Source: Medicago truncatula (lineage: Eukaryota > Streptophyta > Magnoliopsida > Fabales > Fabaceae). From it: 64,000 nt of DNA. The notes beneath the pieces were generated by a model. It made no database searches. It saw nothing but the letters and a program-made list of their open reading frames with translations, and had not been told where the DNA came from. A program made the translations under genes and the position numbers. The DNA is taken from positions 10,493,001 through 10,557,000 of the forward strand of contig NC_053047.1 in NCBI RefSeq assembly GCF_003473485.1, written 5' to 3'. Shown in pieces: positions 22,081 to 34,300 of this stretch. The first letter of the stretch is position 1; every line of letters starts with the position of its first letter.

Positions 22081-23102
22081 TAGATTGCTCCAACTTACAC
22101 CACCTCAAAATAAGTCATTGATATATTATTAATTTATTCTAACGGACCGGATCTTATGATGAAAAAGTTGTTACAAGGTGTTATTTTAGTGGTGTAAACT
22201 AAATGGCACCTGACTTTTATTAATGGTCATTGCAACCTTGATTCCCATTGACTTCCTTGACATCTCAGTTTCGTCTCCCTCTCTTCCACTTATCACTTTA
22301 TCATGGTTTAGTTTCTCTCTCTCATTTATTTTTCTTCCTTTTTTTTGCCTCTTTTTCATCTTTCTTTCTCCATTCCATTTCTTGATCATTTGTTTTTCTC
22401 TCACTCTTCATCCATTATTTTCCATTTCTACACATTTTCAAATATTTGTTCTTCGAGAGTTAGGATTTGAGGATAAATTTTTTTATTTCATTGGATTGTT
22501 TCTCATCCATCTTTATCTTCAAATTTCAGTTTCTATTTGCAACTTAGAGGCACATTATGATCTATAAAATATTTTGTTGGTGGGATAATTTGATATATGC
22601 ATAAATGGGATAGTCGAGCTCATTGTACGTTAATATTATATGCCCTTGGTAAAATTAAGTCATTTTTGATAGAAAAAAAATATCTACTAAAATTCTTGTG
22701 CATTGAAATTAGAAGAGTAAATGAGTTGAATATTATGTGATAATCGAATTGTTATGTGGTAACCGGAAAAAAAAAAAATAACAAGGAACTGTTATGTGGT
22801 TATTGAAAGAAAAAATAATAATGAAAAGGAACTCCGATAAAAAAAGGAATTGAAATGGTGTTGGTGACTTTAAAAAAAATGATTTTTTCATGTGCTACTT
22901 GATTCAATTCCTTGCGGACCTATTTTTTCATAAAAATTAACTAGGTCCGCCAAAAAGGGATTAGGGATTGCAAGATTGAAAGAAATAGGACTCAATATTT
23001 GTGTTGAATAGATAACATTGAAGCAATCACATGTCATTAAAAACACTAGTGTCTTGGTGGTAACAGTTGTGAATTGGAAGCATAAGGTACCTGGTTTGAT
23101 CA
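22081..23102. other. Intergenic, no gene seen
   Basis: The open frames at 22186-22567 are pyrimidine-rich and low complexity. Around 23040-23105 a tRNA-like phrase (GTGTCTTGGTGGTAACAG, then GGTACCTGGTTTGATC) suggests a SINE head fused to the start of the LTR-like copy at 23103. Confidence 0.4.
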
Positions 23103-23335
23103 TGTAACGCCTTGGATTTTGGCCCAAGACATTACTTGATAATAATAATCATTCTTTATAAAATTAAGTTTTTTATCCTTCAAAAATAGAATTTCCTATC
23201 TCACTAATTTACTAAATATTTGTTAATTAACTTGTGTTAAGTAAAAATAACATTCATTTCTACATTCATAAAATAGCGTGAATAAAATTCTCAAATTTAT
23301 TTTTATTAAAGTCTCAACGAAATTTTATTTATTTC
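23103..23335 (+). mobile_element. Fossil LTR-like copy, left, + orientation
   Basis: Begins TGTAACGCCTTGGATTTTGG and matches, base for base over most of its length, the reverse complement of the LTR at 26397-26689. It is incomplete at its inner side. With the right copy it brackets the giant palindrome in inverted orientation. Confidence 0.6.
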
Positions 23336-23581
23336 TATCAGAAGATAAACCATCTCTCCGTTTAAAAACAACATAAGAAGTTAAGAATTCAAAATGAGAT
23401 AAGTAGTACTACAGACTTTATAACAAGAGTTCTTTTATTTGTAAAACCCTATTTCTGCCCCCGCACGTGCTTCAACTTGTCAAACATCATCAACCTTGGA
23501 ATTCTTTTTTGGTACCTAAAATGTTGGTGTATGGGATCAGCTTCCTTCAACCACAAACCATTCAAATAAAACCAAACATAT

Positions 23582-23654
23582 GGTATAGTATTATAAAATA
23601 AATCATACAACACATAAAGGTATAGTATTATAAAATAAATCATACAACACATAA
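23582..23654. repeat. 36-base tandem duplication at the palindrome's left edge
   Basis: The unit GGTATAGTATTATAAAATAA...CAACACATAAA occurs twice in a row, and the second copy runs into the first base of the giant palindrome's left arm. Confidence 0.7.
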
Positions 23655-25861
23655 ACGGTCAAAAAGAAAGAAGTACTTAAAAATTGTTTTCTTTTATATA
23701 AAGGTTTTAATGCAATGTCATGCATGCTCCTGAGAACTAATTGACCCGGATATAGTTAGCCCGCCACTAAGGCACCACACATAATACTAAACCCGCCACA
23801 TAGGCACCACACAGAAATGTAATGCCATGATGATCAAAATGAAATAAAATCCCGCAACATAGGCACCACACAGAATATTTATAATTAACACATCATCATG
23901 TACGTAGCCAAAATCATAATTTTTGAATAGAAATCATTTGTCCATTATTTCAGACATTAACAATTTCACCTTATTAGTAAAGGTCCAAAAATTAAAACAT
24001 GAATGATGTGTGATTCGTATAATCATTTTTTTTAATAGAACCACGTTTCATTTTTTTTTTTGTTCATCTAATATTTCTTTCTCAAACATCAAAGAAACAT
24101 ATAAAACATAATAACAAACAAAATCATCATCACATATCACATATTCATGCAGAAATACGTAAAATATAATAAGTATATCACTTTATAAAAGATTAAATAT
24201 TATCTTATAATATAGTGTTTTAATTTCATTTCTCTTTAACAACGAATATGAAACATACTTTTTAAATCATAATACCTAACCATTAGTTTTGGTTATGACA
24301 AGTATGGGGAAGTGCCCTTACCTTGGACGCCTTCCTTCCTAGCCAAACTCTAGAACAAGGTACTCGCAAGGGAAAAGTAACGGATCTTCAAGAAATATAT
24401 TTCTAGACTTAGAAGATGAAGTTCAGTAGCATGGGGTTGTGGATGGCTCGAGGGAGAAAAAGGATGAAATGTTTTACATTAGCGACTTAATTTATAGGGA
24501 GTTATTCAAACTTTTCGATGACAACTAGGTTGTAACTATACATGGTAATAACCACGTTTTTCTTTTGTCTAAGTCAACAATTGATTTTGATAAATCCAAG
24601 TCAAAAGTAAAAACTATTTGATGTATTTATTTTGGGTGAGAAATTTAAGCACCGACCAACCTTATTACCTGAAGTAACATCTTTCATGCATTATCGCATG
24701 AAGCACATGGCATAGTGTTTTGAAACTCTATCACCGCCCACTATATTCCTATTAAGCATGTGTCTTTTTGAAGTTCTTGCACAACCGTCCTAAGGTTGGT
24801 AGAGTTTCAAAACACTATGCCATGTGCTTCATCTGATAATGCATGGAAGGTTTTACTTCAGGTAATAAGGTTGGTCGGTGCTTAAATTTCTCACCCAAAA
24901 TAAATACATCAAATAGTTTTTACTTTTGACTTTGATTTATCAAAATCAATTGCTGACTTAGACAAAAGAAAAACGTGGTTATTACCATGTAGAGTTAAAA
25001 CCTAGTTGTCATCAAAATGTTTGAATAACTCCCTATAAATTAAGTCGCTAATGTAAAGCATTTCATCATTTTTCTCCCTCGAGCCATCCACAACCCCTTG
25101 CTACTGAACTTCATCTTCTAAGTCTAGAAATATATTTCTTGAAGATCTGTTACTTTTCCCTTGCGAGTACCTTGTTCTAGAGTTTGGCTAGGAAGGAAAG
25201 CGTCCAAGGTAAGGGCACTTTCCCATACTTGTCATAGCTACAACTAATGGTTAGGAATTATGATTTAAAAAGTATGATTCATATTCGTTGTTAAAGAGAA
25301 ATGAAATTAAAACACAATCTTATAAGATAATATTTAATCTTTTATAAAGTGATATTCTTATTATATTTTACTTATTTCTGCATGAGTATGTGATATGTGA
25401 TGATGGTTTTGATTGTTATTATGTTTTATACGTTTCTTTGATGTTTGAGAAAGAAATATTGGATGAACAAAAAAAAATGAAATGTGGTTAATGATTATAC
25501 GAATCACACATCATTCCTGTTTTAAATTTTGGACCTTTACTAATAAGGTGAAATTGTTAATGTCTGAAATAATGGACAAATGACTTATATTCAAATATTA
25601 TGATTTTGGCTACATACATGTGTTAATTATAAATATTCTATGCGGTGCCTATGTGGCGGAATTTTATTTCATTTTGATCATCATGGCATGTGTATTTATG
25701 TGTGGTGCCTATGTGGCGGGTTTAATATTCTGTGTGACGCCTTAGTGGCGGGCTGACTATATCCGGATCATTTAGTTCTCAGGAGCATGCATGACATTCC
25801 ATTAAAACCTTTATATAAAAAATACAATTTTTGAGTATTTTTTTCTTTTTGACCGTTTATG
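23650..25861. repeat. Giant palindrome, arms ~1.1 kb, 69-base loop
   Basis: The left arm (23650-24730) and right arm (24800-25861) are reverse complements along their full length with scattered mismatches and small gaps. Matching landmarks include ATAAACGGTC with GACCGTTTAT at the outer ends, the CCGCCAC...AGGCACCACAC blocks, GGAAAAGTAACGGATCTTCA with its complement near 25140-25160, and GTGTTTTGAAACTCTA with TAGAGTTTCAAAACAC at the inner ends. The loop is 24731-24799. I see no long reading frame or known protein motif in either arm. Transcription across it would give a long hairpin RNA. It lies between two inverted LTR-like copies, so it probably arose by inverted duplication of retroelement-linked DNA. 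Confidence 0.9.
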
Positions 25862-26396
25862 TTGGGTCATGGCAGTCGCCATAGCATGCATTGTCTGAAT
25901 AATTGCCATCATATCAACTCCGATTTTGGGGGGAGGTAGGTACAGCTCTTCAGGGTGCCATAGCATGCATTGTCTTAGAAAGATTCTAAGCTCTAGTTCT
26001 AACTCTTGGGTAAAAAGATATTATTATTGTTCCTACTAAACATTAAGTCCGATTCACACAATAAAAAGTCAACAGTAGGGTTTCCAGGAAAGAGAGGTGG
26101 ATCACATAGACCTCTTAAATACAAAGGCTTTCCTTGTCAAAATCCCTCCCACGTGAACTTTTTACAGCACTACACCACACTCCTGCCATGCGGTTTCTAA
26201 AGTAATTATTGGGGTGCTATGTAACTTTGCTAGAACCTAAACTTATATTATAAACTTTTCAAGAATAACAATATAAGACAATTCAAAACTATCATCGTTC
26301 AAAATACAACATCATACTTCACATAAGCGTGCGTCAAACAAAAGTCGTCTCATCCCAAAAAATATTTGTCTGAGGATTATTGTTCTGATACCATTT
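25862..26396 (-). mobile_element. Fossil retroelement interior next to the right LTR
   Basis: Immediately beside the right LTR, at about 26381-26393, the minus strand reads TGGTATCAGAAC. This resembles the primer-binding site complementary to initiator tRNA-Met used by many plant LTR elements. The rest shows no recognisable gag or pol. A 19-base phrase (GCCATAGCATGCATTGTCT) occurs twice, at about 25878 and 25957. Confidence 0.5.
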
Positions 26397-26689
26397 TGTA
26401 ACGTCTCAAATTTTGGCCCAAGATATTACTTGATAATAATCATTCTTTAAAAAATTAAGCTATTTTTATCTTCAAAAATAAAATTTCGTTGAGCCTTTAA
26501 TATAAATAAATTTGAGAATTTTATTCACGCTATTTTATGAATATTATTTTTCCTTACCACAAGTTAATAAACAAATATTTAGTAAATTAGTGAGATAGGA
26601 AATTATATTTTTGAAGGAAAAAAATGCTTAATTTTATAAAGAACGATTATTATCAAGTAATGTTTTGGGCCAAAATCTGAGGCGATACA
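26397..26689 (-). mobile_element. Fossil LTR, right copy, - orientation
   Basis: On the minus strand the 293-base unit starts TGTATCGCCTCAGATTTTGG and ends GAGACGTTACA, so it has TG...CA ends. The two ends of the LTR are themselves partly inverted repeats of each other. It is followed by a tRNA-Met-type primer-binding site. The family is not certain. Confidence 0.6.
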
Positions 26690-26802
26690 GATCCCCATCA
26701 GAATTTTTTCGTAAAGGGAGGAAAATAAATTGTGGGGGATTGTTGTATTTTATTTGGAATTTATTTTAAAGTTAATGATTATTAGTTATTCATTTAAAAA
26801 GT

Positions 26803-26880
<78 letters not shown>
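26803..26880. repeat. (ATT)n(AT)n microsatellite
   Basis: About 25 bases of TTA/ATT units run into about 50 bases of AT dinucleotides with one interruption. It is likely to vary in length between individuals. Confidence 0.9.
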
Positions 26881-26882
<2 letters not shown>

Positions 26883-27396
26883 ACTTGGTCACTTTGCAGC
26901 CAAAAACGTTTTTCTTTCATTCCTATTTTAACGTTGTATTACCAAGTCAATACTCATAACTGCACGTACGGTTTCAATTTCCACTTAAATAGGAGCCTTC
27001 TTTTATATGTATAATATAAGAGGTGGGTTTGGGTGCACAAGGTACAAAGTGCATGATAGAACATATATGTTAGCCATTTTCATCACTACATTTTATAACA
27101 AATATATATTAAGTTCCTCTGAGCATTTAAAAGTGGTTCTTATGAGACATACTGCATCGGGTAACCAATCCGAGGTGGTGAAATATTCTTAAGCCCAGTG
27201 CATTTTGCATGCCTCAGTCAAATCCGATAAGTTTCTATATTCTATAGTTTATTTTATTATGAGTTAATTTATTTGTGCTATTATTTCTTTGGTTTATTAG
27301 TTTATATAATTCTATGTTCTAATTTTTCCTACAATTTACAACCAAACGAAATATGGAGTTTGAAGGGATGTAGCAAAGCAATCAGATAGCATGCGC

Positions 27397-27414
27397 GCAT
27401 ATATATATATATAT

Positions 27415-27450
<36 letters not shown>

Positions 27451-27452
27451 GC
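27397..27452. repeat. Compound (AT)n(ACAT)n(AC)n microsatellite
   Basis: Three simple motifs follow each other: AT dinucleotides, three ACAT units, then about ten AC units. Confidence 0.9.
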
Positions 27453-27725
27453 ACAGTTGAAAGTAACATTTGTGAATTTATTCCTGGAAATTGTGTTAAA
27501 CTTAATTTTGCATGGAAAGTTGAAAGGCAAAGGATGAAAAATGTGGGTGGCGTGTGAATATCAATCAATGACGCATCTATTACTGAAAAGCTATGATGTG
27601 GGAATTGTAGGAGGGAAACTTAAAATTTGAAATTCAAATTAGGGGTACAAATCAGCATAGATTTAATGCCATGGAAGAAGGGAGGGAAATTTTTAGGTTA
27701 GGATCAGGGTTAACTATAAGTTGAC

Positions 27726-28376
27726 AGATTAAGCTTTATAAATAAGAGATGAGAAGAAAAGAGACGTGTTATAGATAAAATAAAGGTGATTTTAATATAA
27801 ATAATTTAAGTATTATATTTAATTTTTTAAGATAAACAGAGTTTTCTTTTTTTGTTAGATGTGTACCTTTAGAATCTATATTTCACAGTTGCTAGATATA
27901 TTTGAAGGTGGTCTTCTTCCTTTCAATCCTCACTCCATTAGAATACTCTTGAGAGATTAAGCTTTATAAATAAGAGATGAGAAGAAAAGAGATGTGCTAT
28001 AGATAAAATAAAGGTGATTTTAATATAAATAATTTAAGTATTATATTTAATTTTTTAAGAAAAACATTTTTTTTTGTTAGATGTGTACCTTTAGAATCTA
28101 TATTTCACAGTTGTTAGATATATTTGAAGGTGGTCTTCTCCCTTTCAATCCTCACTCCATTAGAATACTCTTGATCTGCTACAGTACAAATTGGTCAAGG
28201 TTAAAAATAGATGATGTGGTGAATGAAAGACTAAATATAGGAAAGAGTGAAAATAGTGGATGAATATTCATATGTGTATGTAGATGAATTTATAGGTCTA
28301 TTCTTTGAAGATGTTGTATGAGTTATTATTGAAATAAAAGCATTGATGAGTTACAAAGGCTATGAAGTATATTAGG
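27726..28376 (+). repeat. 228-base tandem duplication and downstream unit
   Basis: A segment starting AGATTAAGCTTTATAAATAA occurs at 27726 and again at 27954, nearly identical over 228 bases. The second copy is followed by a further 200 bases starting ATCTGCTACAGTACAAATTG. The last 390 bases recur, diverged, at 29943-30283. A short frame (MCTFRIYISQLLDIFEGG...) runs through the duplicated part; I recognise no family. Confidence 0.8.
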
Positions 28377-28913
28377 TCGACCTTACAAGAACAAATGTTT
28401 ACCCCTTAACAGGTTTGACGTTTGGTGGATTGTGGAGTGGTATGGTGGACCATACCATGTGACCTCTTACACTTTGACCATTCAACATGCCTAGCTCATC
28501 TTGACTATTCATGTCATGTCAAGCTCAGTTCCACTATTCAGCATCCCTAGTTTAGCCCTGCCATTCAGCATGCCCTAACTCAGCTTGATGCTAAGCTCAA
28601 CTCCATCAATCAACATATTTGAATACTATCTTATAAACGTCTTGTGTACAAATATTACCATAAATGTATATTGTGCACATGTGACTTGTAAACATTCAAG
28701 AGAATTTTTTATCAATATTAAAGATAGAACGATATGATGATTGAAACATTTGCATTTTTACAAAATGAAGAAAATAAAAATTAATGGAAATCTAAAAGCG
28801 ATTGGATGTTAGCACATGCTTGTCTCGAGTATTCTTTCTTGACATAAGTAACCTACAAATCTTCCATTTGCTAGTCGAGATTAGAACGAAGTCGAACACT
28901 CGTTTTTATATGC
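28377..28913. other. Intergenic, no gene seen
   Basis: Contains repeated short phrases of the type CAGCATGCC/CTCAGCTTGA (about 28460-28615), which look like a decayed low-order repeat. No coding exon is supported. Confidence 0.35.
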
Positions 28914-29551
28914 ATCTTTGATTCTTGCAGCAAGATCATCAAAGGTAGATCGTACTAGATCAAGAGCTTTAATAATTTCGACCTTCTATGCTCTTTCCAT
29001 GTTGAAAATTCCCCTTTGAAGAAGAAATTCTTTCACCAACAATGTGTTCTCTTTCAACAAGATTAGCGCTTTTTGTTTTAACTTTTCTTCTTTTGATATG
29101 AAGACGGTCCACTACATCAAGAGCGGCAACATAAGATTCATGGATTACATCAAACAAATCAACAACGACCTTGGTGGTGGATACATCATCATGAAAGATT
29201 TTAGCAATCATTTGGAGTACAACCAGCAAGCCATTCTAGTTGCACTTCAAATTATTACTAACATCATTCATGATAATGTATCCATCATCAAGGTTGTGAT
29301 TGATATGTTTGATGAAACTCGTGAATCTAATGTTATCGTTCTTGACGTAGTGGACCGTCTTCGTACCAAAAGACAAAAATTTAGAACAAAAAATGTTAAT
29401 TTTGTTGAACAGAAACACATTGTCGATGAATGACTTTCTTCTTCAAAAGAGAATTTACAACATGGAAAAACAAAGAAGATCGAAATTGTAAAAGCTCTTG
29501 ATCTGGCACGATCTACGTGAGAGGGTCTTGATGCAAGAATCAAAGACAATA
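28914..29551. repeat. Palindrome whose arms encode related peptides
   Basis: The left arm (28914-29225) read on the minus strand and the right arm (29236-29551) read on the plus strand encode similar peptides. The left gives KVVVDLFDVIHESYVAALDV then VDRLHIKRRKVKTKSANLVE. The right gives KVVIDMFDETRESNVIVLDV then VDRLRTKRQKFRTKNVNFVE. The arms share roughly four of five bases, and about 10 bases lie between them. Codon-level similarity suggests the unit was once coding. A third partial copy spanning the palindrome centre lies at 29588-29676. I do not recognise the protein family. Confidence 0.8.
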
Positions 29552-29587
29552 GTATTCATAATATGAAAGTGTGCTCATAATATAAAG

Positions 29588-29676
29588 GATTTTAGCAATC
29601 ATTTGGTGTACAACCAACAAGCCTTTCTGGTTGCACTCCAAATTATTGTTAACACCCTTCATGATAATGTATTTGC
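29588..29676 (+). repeat. Partial copy of the palindrome centre
   Basis: Matches 29206-29288 in the same orientation (TTTTAGCAATCATTTGG...TTCATGATAATGTAT). It spans the inner left arm, the spacer and the inner right arm, so it was copied after the palindrome had formed. Confidence 0.7.
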
Positions 29677-29942
29677 AACTAAATGATGCAAGAATCAAAC
29701 AATTCATATTATGAACATTATTGGCATGCTCTCTAAAACTTACTAGTATTCATAATATCAATTGTTTGCTCATGTTAATAACTCCTAGCTAGATGCTAAC
29801 TTGTGTGTTGCTTGGTAGAATTGAATATAATGTTTGTGTATAAAATTTATAAACAGTGTAATACTATGTTTGTGAAAGCAACATGCTATGGATCAAAACT
29901 TGAATTCATATAGTAATTAGTCAACGACAAGTATGTTATAGC

Positions 29943-30283
29943 TATGTGTTATAGATAAAATAAAGGTGATTAATATAAAAACTTTAGGTATTATATTTAA
30001 TTTTTTAATAAAAAAACATAGATTATTTTGTTTGTTGTTGGATGTGTACCTTTCAATCCTCAGTCCATTGCAAACTCTTCATCTGCTACACTACATATTG
30101 GTCAAGGTTAAAAATAGATGATGTGGTGAATGAAAGACTAAATATAGGAAAGAGTGAAAATAGTGGATGGATCTTCATATGTGTATGTAGATGAATTTAT
30201 AGAACTATTCTTTGAAGATGTTGTATGAGTTATATTATTGAAATAAAAGCATTGATGAGTTACAAAAGCTATGAAGTATATTG
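29943..30283 (+). repeat. Dispersed copy of the 27.98-28.38 kb unit
   Basis: Shares TAGATAAAATAAAGGTGATT, GGTCAAGGTTAAAAATAGAT, GATGTGGTGAATGAAAGACT and AAGCATTGATGAGTTACAAA with the block ending at 28376. It lacks part of the middle. Downstream, 30284-30540 contains broken open frames (for example INDVAQIILCDVQSNEVSVK) from an unidentified gene. Confidence 0.7.
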
Positions 30284-30548
30284 ATGGATCAATTGAATTG
30301 AGAGATAAGTTGGAGTTGAAATTGGGAAACATATATGAAATAACAGTACATGGGCAAGTGAAAATATAGTTGTTACGTAAAAGAAGTAATGGAAGCAAAA
30401 CAGAAGAAATATGTTTTGGAAGGTTCAAATTCATAAAATAAATGATGTGGCACAAATAATATTATGTGACGTACAAAGCAATGAGGTGTCGGTAAAGAAT
30501 TACGGAGTTTATAATTATAATAGATCAAATGCATTTTAAAGTCTTTTA

Positions 30549-31021
30549 AGTTTAATGTTTGTACTTCTGATTAGTCATTTTAGTTTTTAGTTTCAAATCG
30601 GTCATTTATGTCAGGAAAAAAGTGAGCAAGTCATAAAATATATGCACCATTACCTTATTTTCATCAACTTAAATTAAAAGTGCTTATGAATGTTTATTAC
30701 CATTCAAATTCAAGCTCTCAAAACTAGGTTCTATTATTCAGTCTTAGTTTAAAACAAATTTATCAATGACTTGATTAATAATGTTATTGATGAAATATTT
30801 ACATGTAAAATAGAATTGAATTGGAAAACAATAAGTAGAAAATGCATGTAAATAATCATGTTTGATGAGAAATACTTTTTGAACCTTCCACCTCAATGTC
30901 GGCAGAAAAAAGGCAATTTGTTTTAAAAAAGAAATTACAGGACTAACTTGTTTACTTTTCCAAACATAAAGGATCAATTTGAAACTAAAAAACTTAAAAC
31001 TAATCCGGTACAAACGTTAAT
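30549..31021. mobile_element. Inverted-repeat element of ~470 bp
   Basis: The left end (TTTAATGTTTGTACTTCTGA, then TTTTTAGTTTCAAATCGGTC) returns in reverse complement at about 30950-31020 (GATCAATTTGAAACTAAAAA, then CGGTACAAACGTTAA). The inverted ends are about 65-70 bases long. No coding region or certain target duplication was found. Confidence 0.55.
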
Positions 31022-31366
31022 ACTATAATAGTAGATTAGTATTTCTCCACATTCATGGATTGATCAATCTGTCATATGGATGAAAAGTGTTATGATCCTT
31101 TCCTTCAGCAAGGTGAAAAGCAACAAGAGTAAAGTTATTTACAATAACCAAGACAAAACACAAATTATAAAATTAATCTTCAAGTAACGAAATTAACATA
31201 AATCAGTCATAAAATTGATGTCTGGAAATTTAATTCAAAAGTCGAAACCAGTCCTGAAACACCCAACAACATTAGGTTGCGGCCAATGTTCAAAAGGCAG
31301 CGTCACAAGCTGCGATAGTATACAATAGCATCAACCGACGGGACTAGGACAAACACAGATGTATCT

Positions 31367-34300
31367 CTAGCCTCTCAACCAAGTGTTCCTGTAAGATGAA
31401 TTGTCTCGAAGAGAAGCATCATGTGGTTTGTACTCCATAACATAGCCGTGAGGAAGCTTTAGGTGACGCTTGATCGAATCTCTCAAAGCCATTACAGCCT
31501 GCGTGAAAAACCAGAAATGTTATTAAGGACAGGTATGAATACAAATATATAACGCACACACGTATAGGGTCGGTGAAGATGCCAACCTGATGATCAGAGG
31601 CATTGCGATTCCAGACACTCACTATGTCCTCGTTGAATCGAATGCTTAGTACTGCACCACAAATGTTATCACCATAATCAAGTTGGTCACCCACCAAGGC
31701 AAGCACCTGCATTTGGCATGAAATAATATTACAAATCTCAAGTCTCCAACAATAAAAAACAGAAATGTAATTTTAATCCAGGGCATAGATGATGAAATCG
31801 AATTCACCAAGCAAGAGAGATTTCAAATGGTAATTTGGCTGATCCATAACTAACATAAATAAATAAACTTAAAAACAGAGCAAGAAGGACTTTAGATCAA
31901 CAAAATCACGTCGAAACCAAATAAAGATCATAATAAATATCATTTGGTAAATCGACACGACAGTTTTCCTTTTTAATGTTAACTTCCAAAGAACCAGCAT
32001 TATTCAACCAGGAAATATAAACAACCAAGAGCATATTATGCAGTGAACTCTTCACTAAACAAAGGAAATCATAAACACTTATACATAAAATAAAAATCAT
32101 AAGCACTGATTCAACATGCAGAAGGGGACACAGCTCTAGTTATCGCATGGCCTATGAGGTTCCCCACAATTTGGACAACACTGGTTTACATCATATAGTG
32201 AAGAGTTAACATTTGTGTGGAAAATAAAAGAAATGTAATCTACAGAAATTCGAACGTTGATTAAAATTAATGAAGGCCAAGCAACTTTTTTTTTTTTTTA
32301 CGATTGCAACTCAAATTTCACTAAAAGATCAATGATGAAAAATGTAAGAGCAACCAACCATCCCAACTGTTTCTAAATGGATTAGGTGTGAGTAGTTTTA
32401 TAATAACTCCAACAATACAATGGTTGCTTTAGATAATATTATTATTACATAGCATACACATGAATAGAATAAAGATCTACGAACCAGAAAACTTGATGTC
32501 CCTTTCAAAATGTATATTACACAACAAAATAGGACAAACAATAACAAAACCAAAAATAAACTTGTTGAAGACAGTGTTAGGAAAATGTTTAACAATGGTG
32601 AAATCAGATATTGTTTGAAGTTTGAAATGACACTCATTATCCCCACAGACCTTCAACAATCAACACAAATAAAGGCCTAGCTGTTCCAATTGACATAGGG
32701 TTCACATGCAGATCTGTATGAACTATAATACATTTTTATCTTAAAAAAACTTTTTATTTTGTTACTTTAATTTTTCAGTAACTTCATATAGAGGAGGGCC
32801 TTTAAACTTGAACACAAATCTGTTTAACTGAAGTTTTGCCAACATCAAACCAGTGCACTATGAAGTAATTCAAGGACAACACTCTAAATATATAAACTGG
32901 AATGGAATATAAGAATATGTTGTTGTCTTCAGTTTCAGTTATGGCAAAAAGCAACGAGACTAACATTTCAGACCTATAGACGAGGATTTCAAATACTTGA
33001 ATATTCTATCTATCATTGGCATCGAAAATTTATATATCACAGCAAATTTCACTAACCAGATCCTCCCAAAAGCGACCTGAGACAGCCTTTTTGAATCGTA
33101 TAATCCATTTTCCACCATTGCAGTTAGCAGAGTCCTTCAAAAAAGGCACACAGTAAGTCAAAGCAAATTAAACAACATTCGAACAAACTTCTACCTTTCT
33201 CCCTCCAGAACAGAACAAATTATCAATACCATGAAATTGAAATATAAGCCAAAGCCATAAAGTATCTACCTCCCATAAAGGACGAATTCCTTCTTTGAAA
33301 AGATGCAAATCTGTTGGAATAGGCAAAGAAGAAGGACGAGCAAGATGGCAATAGCAGACCCAAAATCCTTCAACCTATTAACAAAAATAATTGTCACAGT
33401 AAGAAAATCTACAATCTACAATGAAGATTGAACATAAATCCAACACAATACATCAAACATCTTACCGTACTGAATTCAACAATCTTCTTAATGTTATCCT
33501 CGTATGATTGGTTTCGAATTCCAGGTACCCGACGAGTGTACCAAAACACAAATTTGCTCTGATCAAGGAAATCACCAACACAATAAATCAACCAAAATGT
33601 CAAAATTCACTAAGAGCCCTTCCCAACAAGATGAGAGAGAGAGAGAGAGACATAAACCGCCCAATATTATTCAAGCATTAAGAGAAAAATAATTATCTTA
33701 ACATATCTGTCTCAATGAAGAACAACCCAATACAGCAAACATATAATTCTCAATCAATTAATCCAAAAACAAAATAACTTCAAAAGTCAAATTGCACGAT
33801 TTTGGGAGACATAGTGATATATCAAAGCAAACTACTCTTACACAAAACCTCAACAAAACAACCCTAAATCTTAATTCCTTCACCATCTTCTAAGAGCTCC
33901 AAGTTTATGTGATGATAATACTACCAAAATATTAAGTCATATTTTGGTAAATAACATAAACTCGCAGCCCAAAAAAAATCAATTTTGTCAACAAATTGCA
34001 CCTCAACATGTCAATGAGTTAATTAAGTCAGAACCCACTAAACTTTGTTGTATCTCTTTACACACAAGGAGCACATCATTCATAAAATAATCTATGGTGC
34101 AAGCAGCTAAAATGTGGATCTAAATCAACAAAATCTACTTCTAGTTCTATCACATATACAAATTCGAATTTCATAATTCATTTACCCACTCAAATCTCGT
34201 ATACGTATGACGTTACAATTTATTTATTTTTTAAAAAAGGAAAATAAAATAAAAACTCTAAGGTAACAATCAACTTCAAAGGTCAAATGGAAAATTTTTG

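Larger units (their letters stand above)
26690..27725. other. Intergenic, microsatellites only
   Basis: An (ATT)n run followed by a long (AT)n run occupies about 26803-26880. A compound (AT)n(ACAT)n(AC)n run occupies about 27397-27452. The short open frames across them are products of the repeats. No gene is supported. Confidence 0.5.

Noticed and set aside
22186-22567. Open frames of 72 and 114 codons on both strands
   Set aside because: Pyrimidine/purine-biased low-complexity sequence with no domain or splice context.
23582-25861. CRISPR-like or satellite array
   Set aside because: The structure is two long inverted arms plus a two-unit tandem duplication; there are no regular short repeats with spacers, and the DNA is plant nuclear.
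26730-27568. Open frames across microsatellites
   Set aside because: They consist mostly of Ile-Tyr or Val-Cys repeats produced by AT and AC dinucleotides.
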